Shown here: one piece after another, positions 36,340 through 49,300 of the stretch
Numbering within the stretch: position 1 is the stretch's first letter
Layout: each line of letters starts with the position of its first letter
Notes under the pieces: generated by a model
Databases searched by the model: none
Seen by the model: the letters and a program-made list of their open reading frames with translations, nothing else
What the model was told of the DNA's origin: nothing
Program-made: the position numbers and the translations under genes
Assembly: GCA_022818135.1 (NCBI GenBank)
Contig: JAFMSR010000002.1
Location: 45,945,699-46,009,698, forward strand
DNA from: Saxidomus purpurata
Taxonomy: Eukaryota; Mollusca; Bivalvia; Venerida; Veneridae
Direction: 5' to 3'
Length of the DNA stretch: 64,000 nucleotides

Positions 36340-37897
36340 AACAAGAGGGCCATCATGGCCCTCTATCGCTCACCTTGGTACCATTGGCTTTTATACAAGT
36401 TCAACAAGAGCTTAGCAGAAAACAAGGTAAAAGTACATTACATTGAAGCTAAAAAAAATCAAAACTAGGACAAAATGGCGGGACCAGTTTTGATTCTGAG
36501 GGCAAAGTTAGAATAGTTTAAGTTGAGACTAGACAATGCTACATATAAGATATCTAAGCTCTAGACCTTGCAATAAACAAATTCAAAAGTTTTCCTATAA
36601 AAGTCTATGTAGAATCATTATCCTCCGGATGTGGCCAATTTTGACCCTGGGGGCATAATCTGAACAATCTTGGTAGAAGCCCACATGGGGATGCTACACA
36701 ACAATAATATAAGCTCTGGGATTCATAGTCTTAGACAGAGATTTTAAAGTATTTCCTTATAAAAATCTATATGAAGCAAGTGAGCCCTGGGGCGAAGTAA
36801 ATTTTTACCCAAGGGCCATAATATGAACTGTCTTGGTAGAGGATCACTTGCTGATGCATTACATACCAAATATCTAAGCTCCAGGCCTTATGATATTAAA
36901 CAAGAAGATTTTTGAAGTTTTCTTATTCAAATCTTTATAAAACAAGTGACCCCTGGGGTCTGCAAGTTAAAAAAAACCCCCAAAACAAGTAAAACAACAG
37001 CTGTCCCTTATAAGTGTCAAATGCCTCAAAAGAGGTGCCTCACAATTTGTGACCTTGAAGGTTGTGCACAATATTTTATCTCCATGTGCTAAACATTTGG
37101 TCAAATTCATTTTAAAATCCTTCAGTGTATAACAGAATATCAATCCAGACATGAAAGATGTGCATACATACAAGATTCTAAAATGTCTGACCTCTAAGTG
37201 TGACCTTGACCTTCAAGGTAAGAATGCAGGACTTGCACGTGCCATGTCATCTTCATGTGCTCAACAATTGTGCTATGTAATTTTAAAATCCTTCAATGCA
37301 TGACAGTTACCATGTATACAGTATTCCATGACCGTTTTGGAGAAGAAGATTTTTAAAGTTTATCCTAAATACATCTATGTAAAACAAGCGACCCCCTAGG
37401 CCGGGACAATATTGACCCCAGGGGCATAATTTAATTGAACTTTAAAGAGGTCCACTAGACACTGTTACGCACTAAATATATATGCTCTAGACCTTGTTGG
37501 AGGAGAGGATTTTAAAAGGTTTTCCTATATATGTCTATGTAAAACAAGTGACCCCCTAGGACCGAGCAATATTGACCCCCAGGGGCATGAGTTGAACAAA
37601 CTTGGTAGAGGTTCACTAGACAATGCTATATACTAACTTTCTTAGCTGTAGGCCTTGTGGTTTTGGAGAAGATTTTTAAAGTTTATCCTATAGAAACCTA
37701 TGTAAAATCAAGTGACCCCCCCCCCCACCCCCTTTCTTTGAACAATTTTGGTAGAGCTTCTTGCAAGGAACATCCCTGCTAAGTTTCATCAACATTGGCC
37801 CAGTGGTTTCTGAGATGTCGTTTGAAGGAAAATGTTGACGGACTACAGACAATTGTCTATCCTAAAAGCTCACTTTTGCAAAGCCAGGTGAGCTAAA
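36340..37897 (+). mobile_element. Repeat family B, copy 2, with nested family A fragment
   Basis: The start aacaagagggccatcatggc...tcgctcacc and end agctcacttttgcaaagccaggtgagct match copy 1. Between 36990 and 37345 a family A segment (acagctgtcccttataagtg ... gcatgacagttaccatgta) is inserted. Family A inserted into an older family B copy. Confidence 0.75.
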
Positions 37898-37899
37898 AA

Positions 37900-38620
37900 G
37901 CCTGTCTTTTTCACCTACATATTCAATTATATTTTAAATCAGAAGTTATATGAATAAACTGTTCATAATTAGATATAGACATAAGCTTTAAGACGATATT
38001 TGATAGGACGTTACAAGATTGATGCAAAAAAATGATTCATATACTGGCCTCACTTGAGACAGTGAAGTAGGGAATTAAGTTGTACCCCAAAATATGCTGT
38101 ATTGTTATATCTAGATTTAGAAAATATTAATAATCATAACCTTTGACTAACCAAGACTCTCACTAAAATTCATACCGAAGTCTGTAAGATAAAAAGTCAA
38201 AAACCATTGTATGCGTGACACATACCTATGCAAGTACACATGTAACAGTGGTCCCCCTTTTCTGCAACACTTGACAGTGAAACAGTCTATTAAGTTTCAT
38301 TGAAAACCAGTCAGCAGCACCTAAGAAATAGCATGGACAAGAATGCCAGACAGATGCATGCACTGACTCCCACCTAAACACCCTTATGTTCCGGCAGGGG
38401 CATAAAAAGGTCATAAATATTTGGCACTCAGTTTTGCATGTAAAGGCTTAAGTTAGAAAAAAATCACTTACAGTATTAAATACAAAATCATTTGACAATA
38501 ATCCCATGCAATTAATTGGCCGTTCATGATTCATTTTGACTAGACATCCATTCATTACCATGCACAATATAAATAAACATGTATAAGATCACAATAACAT
38601 GTAGATAATACAATTCTGTC
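37900..38620. other. Downstream of DNAJC12, nothing firm
   Basis: AT-rich. A degraded repeat end (ttccggcaggggcataaaa, near 38390) suggests an old element. No gene is seen. Confidence 0.35.
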
Positions 38621-38624
38621 AGTT

Positions 38625-41600
38625 TCAGATCTCATAGTTTCTAAATTTACGAAGCATTTCTGATGGTTGCTCTCTCTGCCATGGTACTCTGCAGCTATAC
38701 TGTTCCATGAAACCTGAGAATGAAAGTAGAAATTATATAAAACTTCTGCTCTACAAGTCAAAACCAGAGTATGCTTTGTATGTATTATCCAAATGTACTT
38801 CCTTTAAATAACACTTCAAATCCATATAGGTTACAATGACTTCCTTTGGCAAAACATTATTTACATGTGCATCATCATATGAGATACCAGTACTACCTGC
38901 AGCTAAAGATGGCCTACATGTAGAAAGCCAGCAGTGTGAAGAAATTCTGTTTAAATTACTGCCATAAGAGGGTGTTTTCTTAATTTTATTATGTACACAA
39001 TGAATGTGACAGAATGTCATACAGGGAAAGACATAATATCGGAAATACAAACTGTGTATGAGAAAACAAACTAGCATAACTTGTTGACTGTGTTACCTGT
39101 GGTATTGTAACTATGTTGACTAGGTATGTAAGTTGAGTGTGAGGTACCAGGGTTATCAGCACGTATGTCACTCTGATCAGCACGTCTGTCACTCTGCCCT
39201 GTGTGTGACTCTGTCTGATTGCTTGATTCTGTCATCCCTTCTATCATACTCTCTTTTTTGGGGGTCATCCAGTGCATTGACTGAAACAGACACATACATT
39301 GACAAATAAAAACTACACCCAAGAAGGAAATAATGGCCCTACATCACTTACTTGAGGTTCATTGCTCAAAATGCCAGGGCTAAATTTTATGAAATTCAAA
39401 TCAACACAAAATCTTGCCCACAAAATTTTGCTTTAATGTTATACAGTGTCCTAGTTTTATAACTGACAGAATCTAATATGGCCCAGTTTCTGTACAGATC
39501 ATGACTTACTACCTTTTAACCAAGTTTCACTAAAACTGCAGGTGCAAAATGTGACCAGCAGAGTGTAAACAAGTTTTAATGTAGTGTGGTATGACTTTTC
39601 ACTCCACATGGCCCAATTTCTACTCAGATCATGCACATATTAAATACTACCTTTTGATCAAGTTTCATGAAAATCAAATGCCAACTGTGATATGTAGAGT
39701 GTTAACATGATTTCAGGACAACTTAAAATAGTGTTGGAAGTCCTATTTTCTACACAGATCATGCAGACTTGTTTGTTGTAACCTAGTTCTATAATGGAAT
39801 TTTTCTATATAATTCATGGGCTACTTACTCTAGACTCAATAGTCTTCCCAGGCCCATAACTGATTTTGAGTTAAAATGCTCATAAAGGAGTATGTCATTT
39901 GTTTGGGCCTCATATTCTGCTGCAATCCTGCTGGCAGCAAATAATCCTGCATTTCTGACCAATGCAGTATGAAGATGGTCTGCACTTTCCACTTTTTTAA
40001 ATCATTATTTTTTGAGGAGCATACCTATCAACATTTAATTGTACCATTTCAATAAAAATTTCAAATACAAAAATGTCTAAGTACATTTTACATAGTAATG
40101 TTGTTTCCAAGCACCCTGTGATGTTGTACCAGTTCTAATTCCAACCTTATTTTGGCAGGCAGTTTTACCATATAATCATCATTCCAGGAAAGAATCCAGT
40201 ACTAGACCCTATCCTCTGTAAGAAACTGCCAACTTTCTCAAATTAGGGCTAGAACCAATGAGTATAATTATAGTGACGTAAGGGTTAAAAACTTACAGTA
40301 TGGACAGCCCCTCTCAGATTACACCATTGCTTAAACTGCATTGATATACCAGCATGTCGCCATTTGTCATACATTGCCCTTTTTTCATCATCACATAAGA
40401 CGTCTTTAGCTGTCTGAATCTTTTCAAACTCAGCAGCTGAAAAAGAATCTTTAAAGTGTAATACTGCGAATGATTTTATAAATACATATAATGCCTAACT
40501 TGTCTAGTATGTGTTTCCCTCCTGCTCCAATTACAAAATTTTTAGGTCTACCAGTCCTTAAATTTACAAGTACCTTAAATTTAAGTTTGTTGTCATTGCA
40601 ACTACTACAGGATGAACGAAGGTACAGCCTGTACATCTTAACCAGTAAGGAGTCAAGTGCCTTGATGGTTAGTTTAGTTTATTCTAATTCATTTTAGCCT
40701 GATCGTGAAGAAAGCCTGTAGCTTATCGAGTCACTCTCAAGTCCACTTCCTGGAGAAACCATTACTGGTGTCATATGAGGATGTACGGTCGTGACCCCAG
40801 TGGGGCTCGAACCCTCAACCTCCGGGATGAGCGACAGACACCTTAACCTAGGACTACACCGCCATGGCTGTAACCCCAGATAAATCCAATAATCAATTAA
40901 CTGATTAAGATTTTCTAAGGGTTGTTGTGTTTCTTAGTCAATTAATCCATTGTATCATCAATCAATTTCAATAAAATACATTATTACCAAATTAATGACA
41001 AATGAACTTACAAATTTGAACAAAATCCAGCAACTAGTTTGATTAATTAGTTAATTATCAATTATAATACTTTTCACACTTTCATGTGCGACTGTTGCTA
41101 ACAGACATGGGATTTGTAACTGTTGTGTGTGTTTTCAAATGTAGATGCAGTGACCTAATCATTTATGAATATTTATGAGATGATATAACCCAGTCAGAGA
41201 AAAGGTTGAACTACAAGATGACGTTACTTCCATAAAAATTGACCCAGAAATAAGTTGAAACAATTACAGGTTTAATTTCAAGCTAAATTCTATGTCTATC
41301 TACCAGCAGAGTTAACTGACACCAGCATAAAAAACCTACAGTCAAACTGTCTGTAACTGCCAGCCAAAGGATGCATCAGGACTGACCCCTTAAATTAAGA
41401 GGCTGCTTGATACAGGTGTATCTAATTTAATACAAAATCGTCTATAGGGATATAACAGTACTGGCTGTTTATGGCAAGTGACTGTTTAACTGTGGTGATT
41501 ACTAACACAGGTTCTATCCTGTATAGGATACCTTTAACAGGATCATCTGGATGTTTGTCAGGATGACACTGCAGAACACGGGCTTTATACTCAGCTGTTA

Positions 41601-43030
41601 CTTGTTGTTTCTGAAAAAGTAATACATTGACTTGTAAATGCTGCATTGGTTTGTACAGCATGCATAAACAGAACCACAGACACTTAAGTTCAGTAGAGCG
41701 ATTCTGGCCTAAAGGTGTATTTTATAATTTTTTTCTTTGTTTATTCACATACTATGAGTACCGTGTACACACACTAGATTCTTTATCTAGTCCTCTAATC
41801 TAGTAAAAAATTATATTTTTGAAATATGTTCGCTGAATGATGAAACCTGTTTAGTGTTTATTCAGGGTCCATCCATGCTCGTAGTATGTGAAGATACAAA
41901 GAAAATGAAAACAAATACATTTCAAATATGTAATTTTTCACTAGATTCTATATGTCTGAAGATTATAAACCACCATTAATTCATGAGACCACAGACTTAT
42001 ATGTGTATTATAGGTCCATGATCAGACATAATATTATAGCATGTAAAAAAGATGTATAGAGACTATAATAAGGGTTTTTGTTGAGTTCAAATATTATAGA
42101 CAGTTCCTGTGTAGTTACAACAGCCTTTTGTTTATAGTTCAGAAACTGATCTAAATTACAAAATGCTTTTAACCTATAATAATATAGCAACTAAAGGCTG
42201 GCATTGAAAATTATTTAGTATGTATGAATTTTGATAAGTGCAATTTAAAGTAGAAAGCTGTGTTGTTGTTATATTCACTCAGAGTACCAGTGGTTTCACC
42301 CCCTAGTTGTTTCACCCCTTGTCATTTCACCTCCCAAAACTTAGATGATTCACCCCCAAAATAAATATGATTTTTTTTATTGTTTTAATTAAAAATGAAT
42401 CCAATTCAATACTTAAATCACAAAATATCTTTGCTTTGTGTAATGGGCGGATTTGTTTGGTGAACAATCAAAACATTTATTTTAATCAAATCTTATTTCT
42501 TCATAGTGATGTACTGATTACATTATGTGCTAAATATTCTACAGTTATATTTAATTACTCTGTGATTGAAAAACACCTTTGGCAATCATATCAATCAATA
42601 TAACAATAGAACATTTCACACATACTTAATCAGTATATTACAACAGGGGGTGAAACGACTAGGGGTGAAAAGACTAAGGTGGTGAAACCTTCACTCTCGG
42701 ACTCATTCCAGATGTCATCACGCTTGCGAGAGAGAGACAGCGAGTCTTTCAATACTGCTACCCATTTACAGGTGGGTGGACTGGTGCATGTGTGGCTTAC
42801 GTGTCTTTGCCCATAGACACACGGTCGCACACCTCGTGCTCTGACACATTACAAATGACTAAAGTATTTAAGTAGTAATAATTATGTGCAATTTGGTGGC
42901 AGTAGAATGCGAGTTTGTTTGTTAATTATAGCAAACTCACAGATGACAACTCATCACAACCAAGAATTCCATAATAATCTTCGCTTTCGTCTGGCTTATA
43001 ACCAAAAATATCGCTCAAACCTTCATTCAT
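38625..43030 (-). CDS. DNAJC12: DNAJC12 J-domain co-chaperone, complete, 193 aa, five exons
   Basis: Exons in coding order are 42941-43030, 41532-41610, 40297-40436, 39097-39280 and 38625-38713. Phases agree and the total is 194 codons including the stop. The start MNEGLSDIFGYKPDESEDYY leads into a J domain (about 19-85) with LGCDELSS, the HPD motif at 46-48 (CHPDKHPDD) that stimulates HSP70 ATPase, and EKIQTAKDVLCDDEKRAMYD. W-rich ISMQFKQW and SMHWM follow, then a low-complexity linker. The last residues PSEMLRKFRNYEI match the family's conserved C-terminus, which human DNAJC12 also ends with, almost letter for letter. In mammals DNAJC12 serves HSP70 folding of aromatic amino-acid hydroxylases. 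An ATG two codons downstream is a possible alternative start. It is divergent from SIRT1, whose ATG is 281 bp away. Confidence 0.95.
39330..39800 (+). repeat. Diverged family B fragment in DNAJC12 intron 3
   Basis: Repeating 'caagtttcatgaaaatc', 'gtgaccagcagagtgtaaac' and 'tggcccaatttctac.cagatcatg' modules resemble the interior of family B. Terminal sequences are missing. Confidence 0.5.
40140..40265. repeat. Dispersed repeat shared with DNAAF5 intron 6
   Basis: 'attccaggaaagaatccagtactagaccctatc' here resembles 'gttcctggaaagaaccagtactaagcactcc' at 29025-29060. Ends are unknown. Confidence 0.4.
40695..40870 (-). mobile_element. tRNA-derived SINE, copy 2
   Basis: The complement matches copy 1 at 1198: tRNA-like head with gtgtagtcctaggttaaggt and gggttcgagccccactgggg, then a tail agtgactcgataagctacag. 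It is inserted in DNAJC12 intron 2. The anticodon region differs from copy 1. Confidence 0.75.
41794..41953. repeat. Inverted repeat ~35-bp arms (small foldback element)
   Basis: Left ctctaatctagtaaaaaattatatttttgaaatatg is mirrored by 41918-41953 (complement agaatctagtgaaaaattacatatttgaaatg). It lies in DNAJC12 intron 1. Similar 'ctagattct' blocks flank it. Confidence 0.65.
42290..42690. mobile_element. ~400-bp TIR element with repeated tttcaccccc ends
   Basis: The left end tggtttcaccccctagttgt-ttcaccccttgtcatttcacc is the inverse of the right end (complement aggtttcaccaccttagtct-tttcacccctagtcgtttcacc). Each end is thus a TIR built of three GTTTCACC-like units. No clear target duplication was seen. 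It lies in DNAJC12 intron 1. Confidence 0.75.
42700..42840. repeat. Dispersed repeat, copy 2 (see 605-790)
   Basis: Matches the 605-790 repeat through ccagatgtcatcacgcttgc, agagagacagcgag and the mtacccat block. It lies in DNAJC12 intron 1. Confidence 0.45.
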
Positions 43031-43311
43031 TTTTGATAAAAGGGAACTTGTAAACACTCAACTCATGACACTGTTGACAATTTTTGACAGCTGGGGACAA
43101 GTCCCAAAATGTTGTATATAATCATAATAATTTAATTATGGTTTTACTTGAATAAAAATCACAGAAATGATCATTTTTTTGTTCTTCCAATGTGTTTGTT
43201 TTGCTTACAGAAAATGACTTAAAATCAGGTTAAGACTAAAACGTACAATTGATACTGAACACTACTAGCTACTCCCCTGCGCAGTAAGTATGCGCACAGG
43301 AACGCGTCAAA
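43031..43311. promoter_or_regulatory. Shared (bidirectional) promoter region of DNAJC12 and SIRT1
   Basis: The two start codons point away from each other with only 281 bp between. The SIRT1-proximal end is GC-richer and holds two TGCGCA hexamers (43278-43283 and 43291-43296). These resemble half-sites of the NRF1 motif but are spaced 7 bp apart instead of abutting. The middle is AT-rich (tataatcataataatttaat). Transcription start sites are not visible from sequence. Confidence 0.6.
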
Positions 43312-46300
43312 ATGGCGGATAATGAAACAGAAATTAACCCGCGCAAAAAATTAAAGACTGATCATAATCCTGACCAAAATGGTAAGCGACATTGAGCTGT
43401 TATTTAGAGTGTCATATCATATTTATGTTTGTAAATAATTTTTTTGTGACATGACGCGCTTTAATTAAAATTAGACGAAGTTCTGAACCGAAAGTAGGAA
43501 GGGTTGTTTCCCTTTTGTTTCGCTTGTGTCAGATTTTGAAAAGAAAGGCTTAAGATTAGAAATCCTATTGATAACGTCGACATAATTTACTCAATAGTAG
43601 GTTAAGTACTATACAAGTGACCCTAACTATATCCTGTACTGGTTTCCTTCATATCAAATTCAAGGAAAAACTTGAGCCCAGGAAGTGGCTACTTTAGTCA
43701 CTAAATTTAGTGTAGCAACAATCACCTATTTTTAAAGACATAAAAAACTTATCAAAATTATACAGTTTCTGAAAGCCTTTGTTTTGTGGAATAAGAAAGC
43801 TATTTAAATAACGTATGAAACCTTTGAATGGTATTCAGTGTTCCCACCCCTCGTAAATTGTTTTAGCAAACAAAAAATTAATATCGCGCAAAAATTTGAA
43901 CGTATGAAAACCCTTGAATGGTTCAGCTGGAATCTGTATGTTCTAAAAATAGATCATTGAAACATCTGTAATGAAATGTGACGTTTCATTTAAATTCTGG
44001 GAATTATGATTAGCACTTTAAGGTCAATTATTTATCCGGCCTTCGACTGCAAAATGTAAAAGATTGTGTTTTGCTGTCACGGCTAAAAAAAAAGTGATGC
44101 CCAACAACAAAGTGAAGAAGTACCTCCACAAGTACTGAAAGTAGTGTTAAAAGTCGGAAAAAGTACCCAGCGTCCCCTTCATAACAAGCGGTTGCCGCGG
44201 GTTTGTAAAATCTGACTCGCTGCTTGTCTATCATATAATTTTCCATACCCCCAAAAATTGAGATTTACCCCTTCTTTTTGTGTCCAGGGGGGTAAGTATA
44301 CCCTTGAAAAAAATACTGAGTGGGAACACTGGTATTTGACATCTGTAAAGAACAGTAACTCTGTAAATACTATTAGAATCTGACCTCACTTAGTTTGCTG
44401 TCCTTCAAATTTTTTTTTCGAATATTAAAATTTCAGATCAAGTTTACAACTTACACTCTGGCTGAGATCGGGATGAAAATGGGCAGATACGTCAACCATA
44501 AATATTAATCTATACATTAAGTAATAAATAATTATTGGTAAACCCCTTTTTTTCGCAGAAACATGTAGAAAGTACCTGGTGTCAGAATCTCAGACTACTT
44601 TTGCAAATTATCTCCCTTAATTAACAGGTGCGTGATTGTTGCTATTTAGTGGTACGGGTGATACCAGTGACTATGCAATATCATATTTAGAACGCTGTCA
44701 ACTAAACAAGCATCAAATGAAGTTTAATTTTATAAAGATAGGTAGGCAAACTGGAATGTCACTTAATTCAAACGGTCAAATCAACGTTTTAGGAAAGAGT
44801 ATTTATATTAAAAAAGTACATATTTAAGCTGTGACTTGAGTTACAGTACCATTTCAGGCATTTCTATCCACTAAGTCTTAGAGTTATGGAAGTTCCGTAT
44901 CTCTAGAAAATCCAATGAGAATTGGCTGCGGTTACAGCATTTATTAAATAAAGGCATACAGTTTTTGAACTTCCATAATTGTAACTAAACCTTATAGACT
45001 GTAACTCTAGCCACTGCCATATATTTAATAGATTGATACTTTCTTAGCTCACCTGGCACAGAGTGCTAGAGTGAGCTATTAGGATTGCTTTCGGTCCGTC
45101 ATATGTCTGTTAACATTTTCCTTCAAACAACATCTCTGAAACCACTAGGCCAATGATGATGAAACTTGGCAGGGATGTTTCTTGCATGAAGCCCATATAG
45201 TTGTTCAAATAATTCCATTCCAAGCAGAACTCTAATTACCATGGCAACGGAAAGGAAAAACTTAAAAAAAAAAATCTTCTCAGGAAGGCCTAGAGCTTTG
45301 ATATTGGCATGTGGCTTTACTTAGTGGACCTCTACCAAGATTGTTCAAATTATCAACCCCAAGTTCTCACTTGTTTTGTCATAGGCTTATTAGGCTTATG
45401 TTTAAGGAAAATCATCTTCTCTGAAACCAAAAAGCCTAGAGCTTAGATATAAATTTAGCATGTGGCATTACCTAGTGGACTTCTACCAAGATTGTTCAAA
45501 TTATGACCCCTGGTACAAAATTGGCACTGCGTGGGTGTCTCTTGATTTTAAATAGGCTTATATAGGAAAAACTTAAAAATCTTTATTTTTGAAACCACAT
45601 GACCTAGTTCTTAGATATTTGGAATGTATCATTGCCTAGTTGACATCTTCCAAGAATGTTCAAATCGTGCCGTCGCGGTCAAAATTGACTCTCTCTCTGC
45701 TATAGATAACCTTGTATTATAGCCAAATATTTATAAGAATTTGGTCCAAAGATTTTCTTTAAATTTCATAAAACTGACTGAATGTTAAAATATAAGACAT
45801 ACTTACCACAATTGTCTGTGTATTCGCACCTCCCAAGTATGCCCAATGAACGTGTCAAGATATTTGCTGCTAGCAGTCGGTCCAAACACGAGGCAGATGA
45901 ATGGAATTTGAGTGTCATATTTTGTTTGTGCTTAATGGAATAGGAACAATTCTTTAAATTATATTGTAAGATCAAAGATTGGATTGTAAGATAAGAAGTA
46001 ATAAATCATATAAAATACCTATTATATTCAAGGATTCTGTTGGAAATAAGTCGGTGGACTTTACGGGTCCTAATCTACATTTACCGTACTACTATTACAT
46101 GCAACTGATGTACATATACAGATAATATTTCTATTTCTCTATTTTACTTTCTGTGTGGGAGTAAATTTGAAAAAGTCGGAAGGAGCTACTTCCATGTCCG
46201 AAACTCCACCTACTTGTCCGAGTGCTTAAATCATATTAAAGCACTGGGATTGACTATGGAAATAAACCATAGGCATACTAGAATTGACAATGGTTTGAAT

Positions 46301-49300
46301 TCTGATTTGCAGTAATAAACCAAGAAGGCCGTAGGTAGTCCTTCAGCTGCTCAGTTATAAACCATGAAGGCGGTAGAACTAGGTGGTTTATAACTGCGCA
46401 TCAGAACCCAATCATTGTTTTAATATTAGACAATGAGCAACACTAAAACTAGGGATGTCATTGATTACAATTTTTGTATCAAGATATCAATTTACAAATA
46501 TTGAGGATACAGCGATATATCGATACATGGGCGTAAAAAAGTCACTGACTACATATTCTACCAAATCTCTTGACTTTTATTTGTACTAAACATATGGTTC
46601 TGGTGTATAATATATATCAACCCTTGCAGTGCTGAAATTTTTTGCCTATAGACCACATTTCATTAAATTATATTCGTTAGAAAAACTGAACTCTGGGTAG
46701 AGTGATTGTTTATATTTGTTGAGTTTTGATGGAATTTTTGAACATGAAACTGTAGATCATTGCGCACGGTGTAACATTATTTGATATGATTTTTCAAAAC
46801 GGCAATCGAATCACGAAAATGTTTAAACGTTGATAATTCGTTTAATCGAATCCTAACTAAAACTGAAATTATTTCTTCATTTTACACTTACACTAATTTT
46901 ACGACTTTTACAGTATAACAAGTTTTACTGTCAGAACTGGCTGCTGGCCAAAATGGACTGTTCAAATGTCTTTTAGATCAGTTAAAATTGGATAAAAAAT
47001 TCATAAAATATAATTTAAGAATTCATGATGTAAAATTTATTACGGTTAGTTACTCTTCTATTCAAACTTGTCTCCCAGAGCCAGCTGGTCTAAAGTAATC
47101 ACCAGCTTATTCTTTATAATGAAAAATCATGTCTTTCAGGTGATCACAATGAATCTGACACATCTAAAACTCTTCCAGAGACAGGATCATCCCAGGAAAG
47201 AGGAGACAGTCACACTGAAGTGACTGATACAAATGAAGCTAAAAAGAAAGATGCTTTTGACAAAGGTATAGGTGATGGGCATGATGATGTTGAGAAAGAT
47301 AAGAAAGAAATAACAAATGATGGAGACAGGGATGAGAATACAAATGATGATGGTGATGACGTACTTACTGAGAGGGATGCAGATTTGGACAATAGCAGAG
47401 AAGCTGATAAGAGTGATGGAGAATCTGATGTGAGTGCTATAAGTGATATGTCAGGACTCAGTGGAGAGGCCTCTTGGAAAGCTGCATCTGCAGGTATAAA
47501 GTTTATTAGTGTGTACAACATGTATTACAAAACTTACAAAATTTCATCCCCCGAAAATCCGCCCACCTTGGAAAACCGGCGGATTTTTCCCAGCCGAAGG
47601 CCATCTGGAATTTCGAGGTTCTACTGTACATTTGGTTTGGCCTGCGTCCTGTGTCATAGACGCACAAAATATGCAAAGGACGCAAATATTGGAAATATGT
47701 CGCCCCATAGAAGCACGTGAAAAGCGAGACTTGGGTATATGCGCGGCAGTTTGTATAAAAAATATCTCCAGCTCCCGCCTTTTCCTGCGAGTATTTAGAA
47801 GAATTTTCACATGAAATCGTTAAAAAATCGCGGCACTTGCATGGGTGTAAAATCGCGGTACTTAGAGTGGTGTTTCAGACAGCTAACAGGACATTAAATT
47901 AGAATTATTTTCTGTGAAAATTTGTATACACATATTTTTTTACTTTTGTACATTTATTAAATTCGAAAATACTTACTTGCCGACGTACATTTGTATAGCT
48001 TGATGGTGCATAACCAAAATAAAACTTACTCATATTATACATTGTCTATTCCAAACTAGTTTTTATAACTCCAAAATAATCAGACTTGTCACTACCTGTC
48101 AAAATATTCGGTCTTTTTAATGTCACGTGCTTCGCTTGGATCAAACAAAACTCAGCGTCGGCGTACATGCTTTGATCTCGTAACATCTGTGGCTTTATGA
48201 GTAAAAGAAATCGCTAAATAAAATTATTTTATTGGCAAAGGTAATTCTTTAAAGTAAATACATTGTAGAAGAAAATTGTTAGTTAGAAAAAATCGACTTG
48301 AAGCGCCGCGATTTTGTTATAAACATAACGTTTATTTTAAATAAAGAATAGTTGGAACTTATAAATGTTAATTAAGTTAATTGAAAATACTTTTCGCATT
48401 CACAAATTATCAAACGTTACTCAATAGCTCGAGATTTCAAAGTTGACGTAGTTAGCTTGTCATCCTTTATGAATGCTCGTATTTTTCACACCTACCGCGA
48501 CATTCGCGAGTGACAAATGCTAATTGGAGAATAAACCTCGACTAATTACAGCAGATTTTTAACGGAAATAAATATTTTATATCTACGTAAGGGGATTAAT
48601 ATTTCAAGTAACTCAATACTTTTAGAAACAATTATATTTGAAAAAAAAAGAAACACTTCACAGTGGCGATCCGCAACGAAAATAATTCGGCGGGGATGTC
48701 TGATTCTATTTTCTGACTTTTTCGGAAAGGGACTCATTGTTTCATAGCTGGGACTCATTGTTTTGAAAAATGTGCGTCCCAGGGACTCATATAAATCAAA
48801 ACCTAGATTATTCACTGCATAGCAAAAAGTTTTAAGGCTTGGTATTTTACTAAAGAAGCTTGAAATGATAAAAATTTGGTCTCGGATCAAAAAGCAAAAA
48901 TTTAAAGCTGCTCTCTCAGTTAGCTTTGAAAAAAATATTTTTTTTTAATTTAACATACTTGTTCATAAATATAGAACTAAAGGCTAGAATCAAAATCTAA
49001 GCAAATATCTAGGTAGGAATTTGCAGAAATCGATTGAAAATGTTGGTTACACGCCACCGCTACACTGTATGTTTATATTGAAATTTCAAGAGCGTTTGCA
49101 ACGCTTTTGAATTTGGTAGCGTATATTTTTTAATTAAGAGATATAAGTGACAGGAATTTATACTGGAACCTTTTCATATGACCATATGTTCTAAAATATG
49201 TTATTTACATACAGTTTGAAGAACTTTATTTTTTTTACCAAAATCTGAGAGCGAGCAGCTTTAATATTATTAAGTTCTTATTTGGTCATAATTTTAGATT

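Noticed and set aside
38555..38755. Alternative frame across the last DNAJC12 exon ending ...YLYCAW
   Set aside because: The frame fixed by exon 4 phase gives PSEMLRKFRNYEI, the conserved DNAJC12 ending.
47210..47521. Antisense frame over SIRT1 exon 2
   Set aside because: Shadow of the Asp/Glu/Ser-rich SIRT1 N-terminus.
48546..48890. 114-codon minus-strand frame in SIRT1 intron 2
   Set aside because: No domain, no splice context; it borders a MITE and looks like chance.
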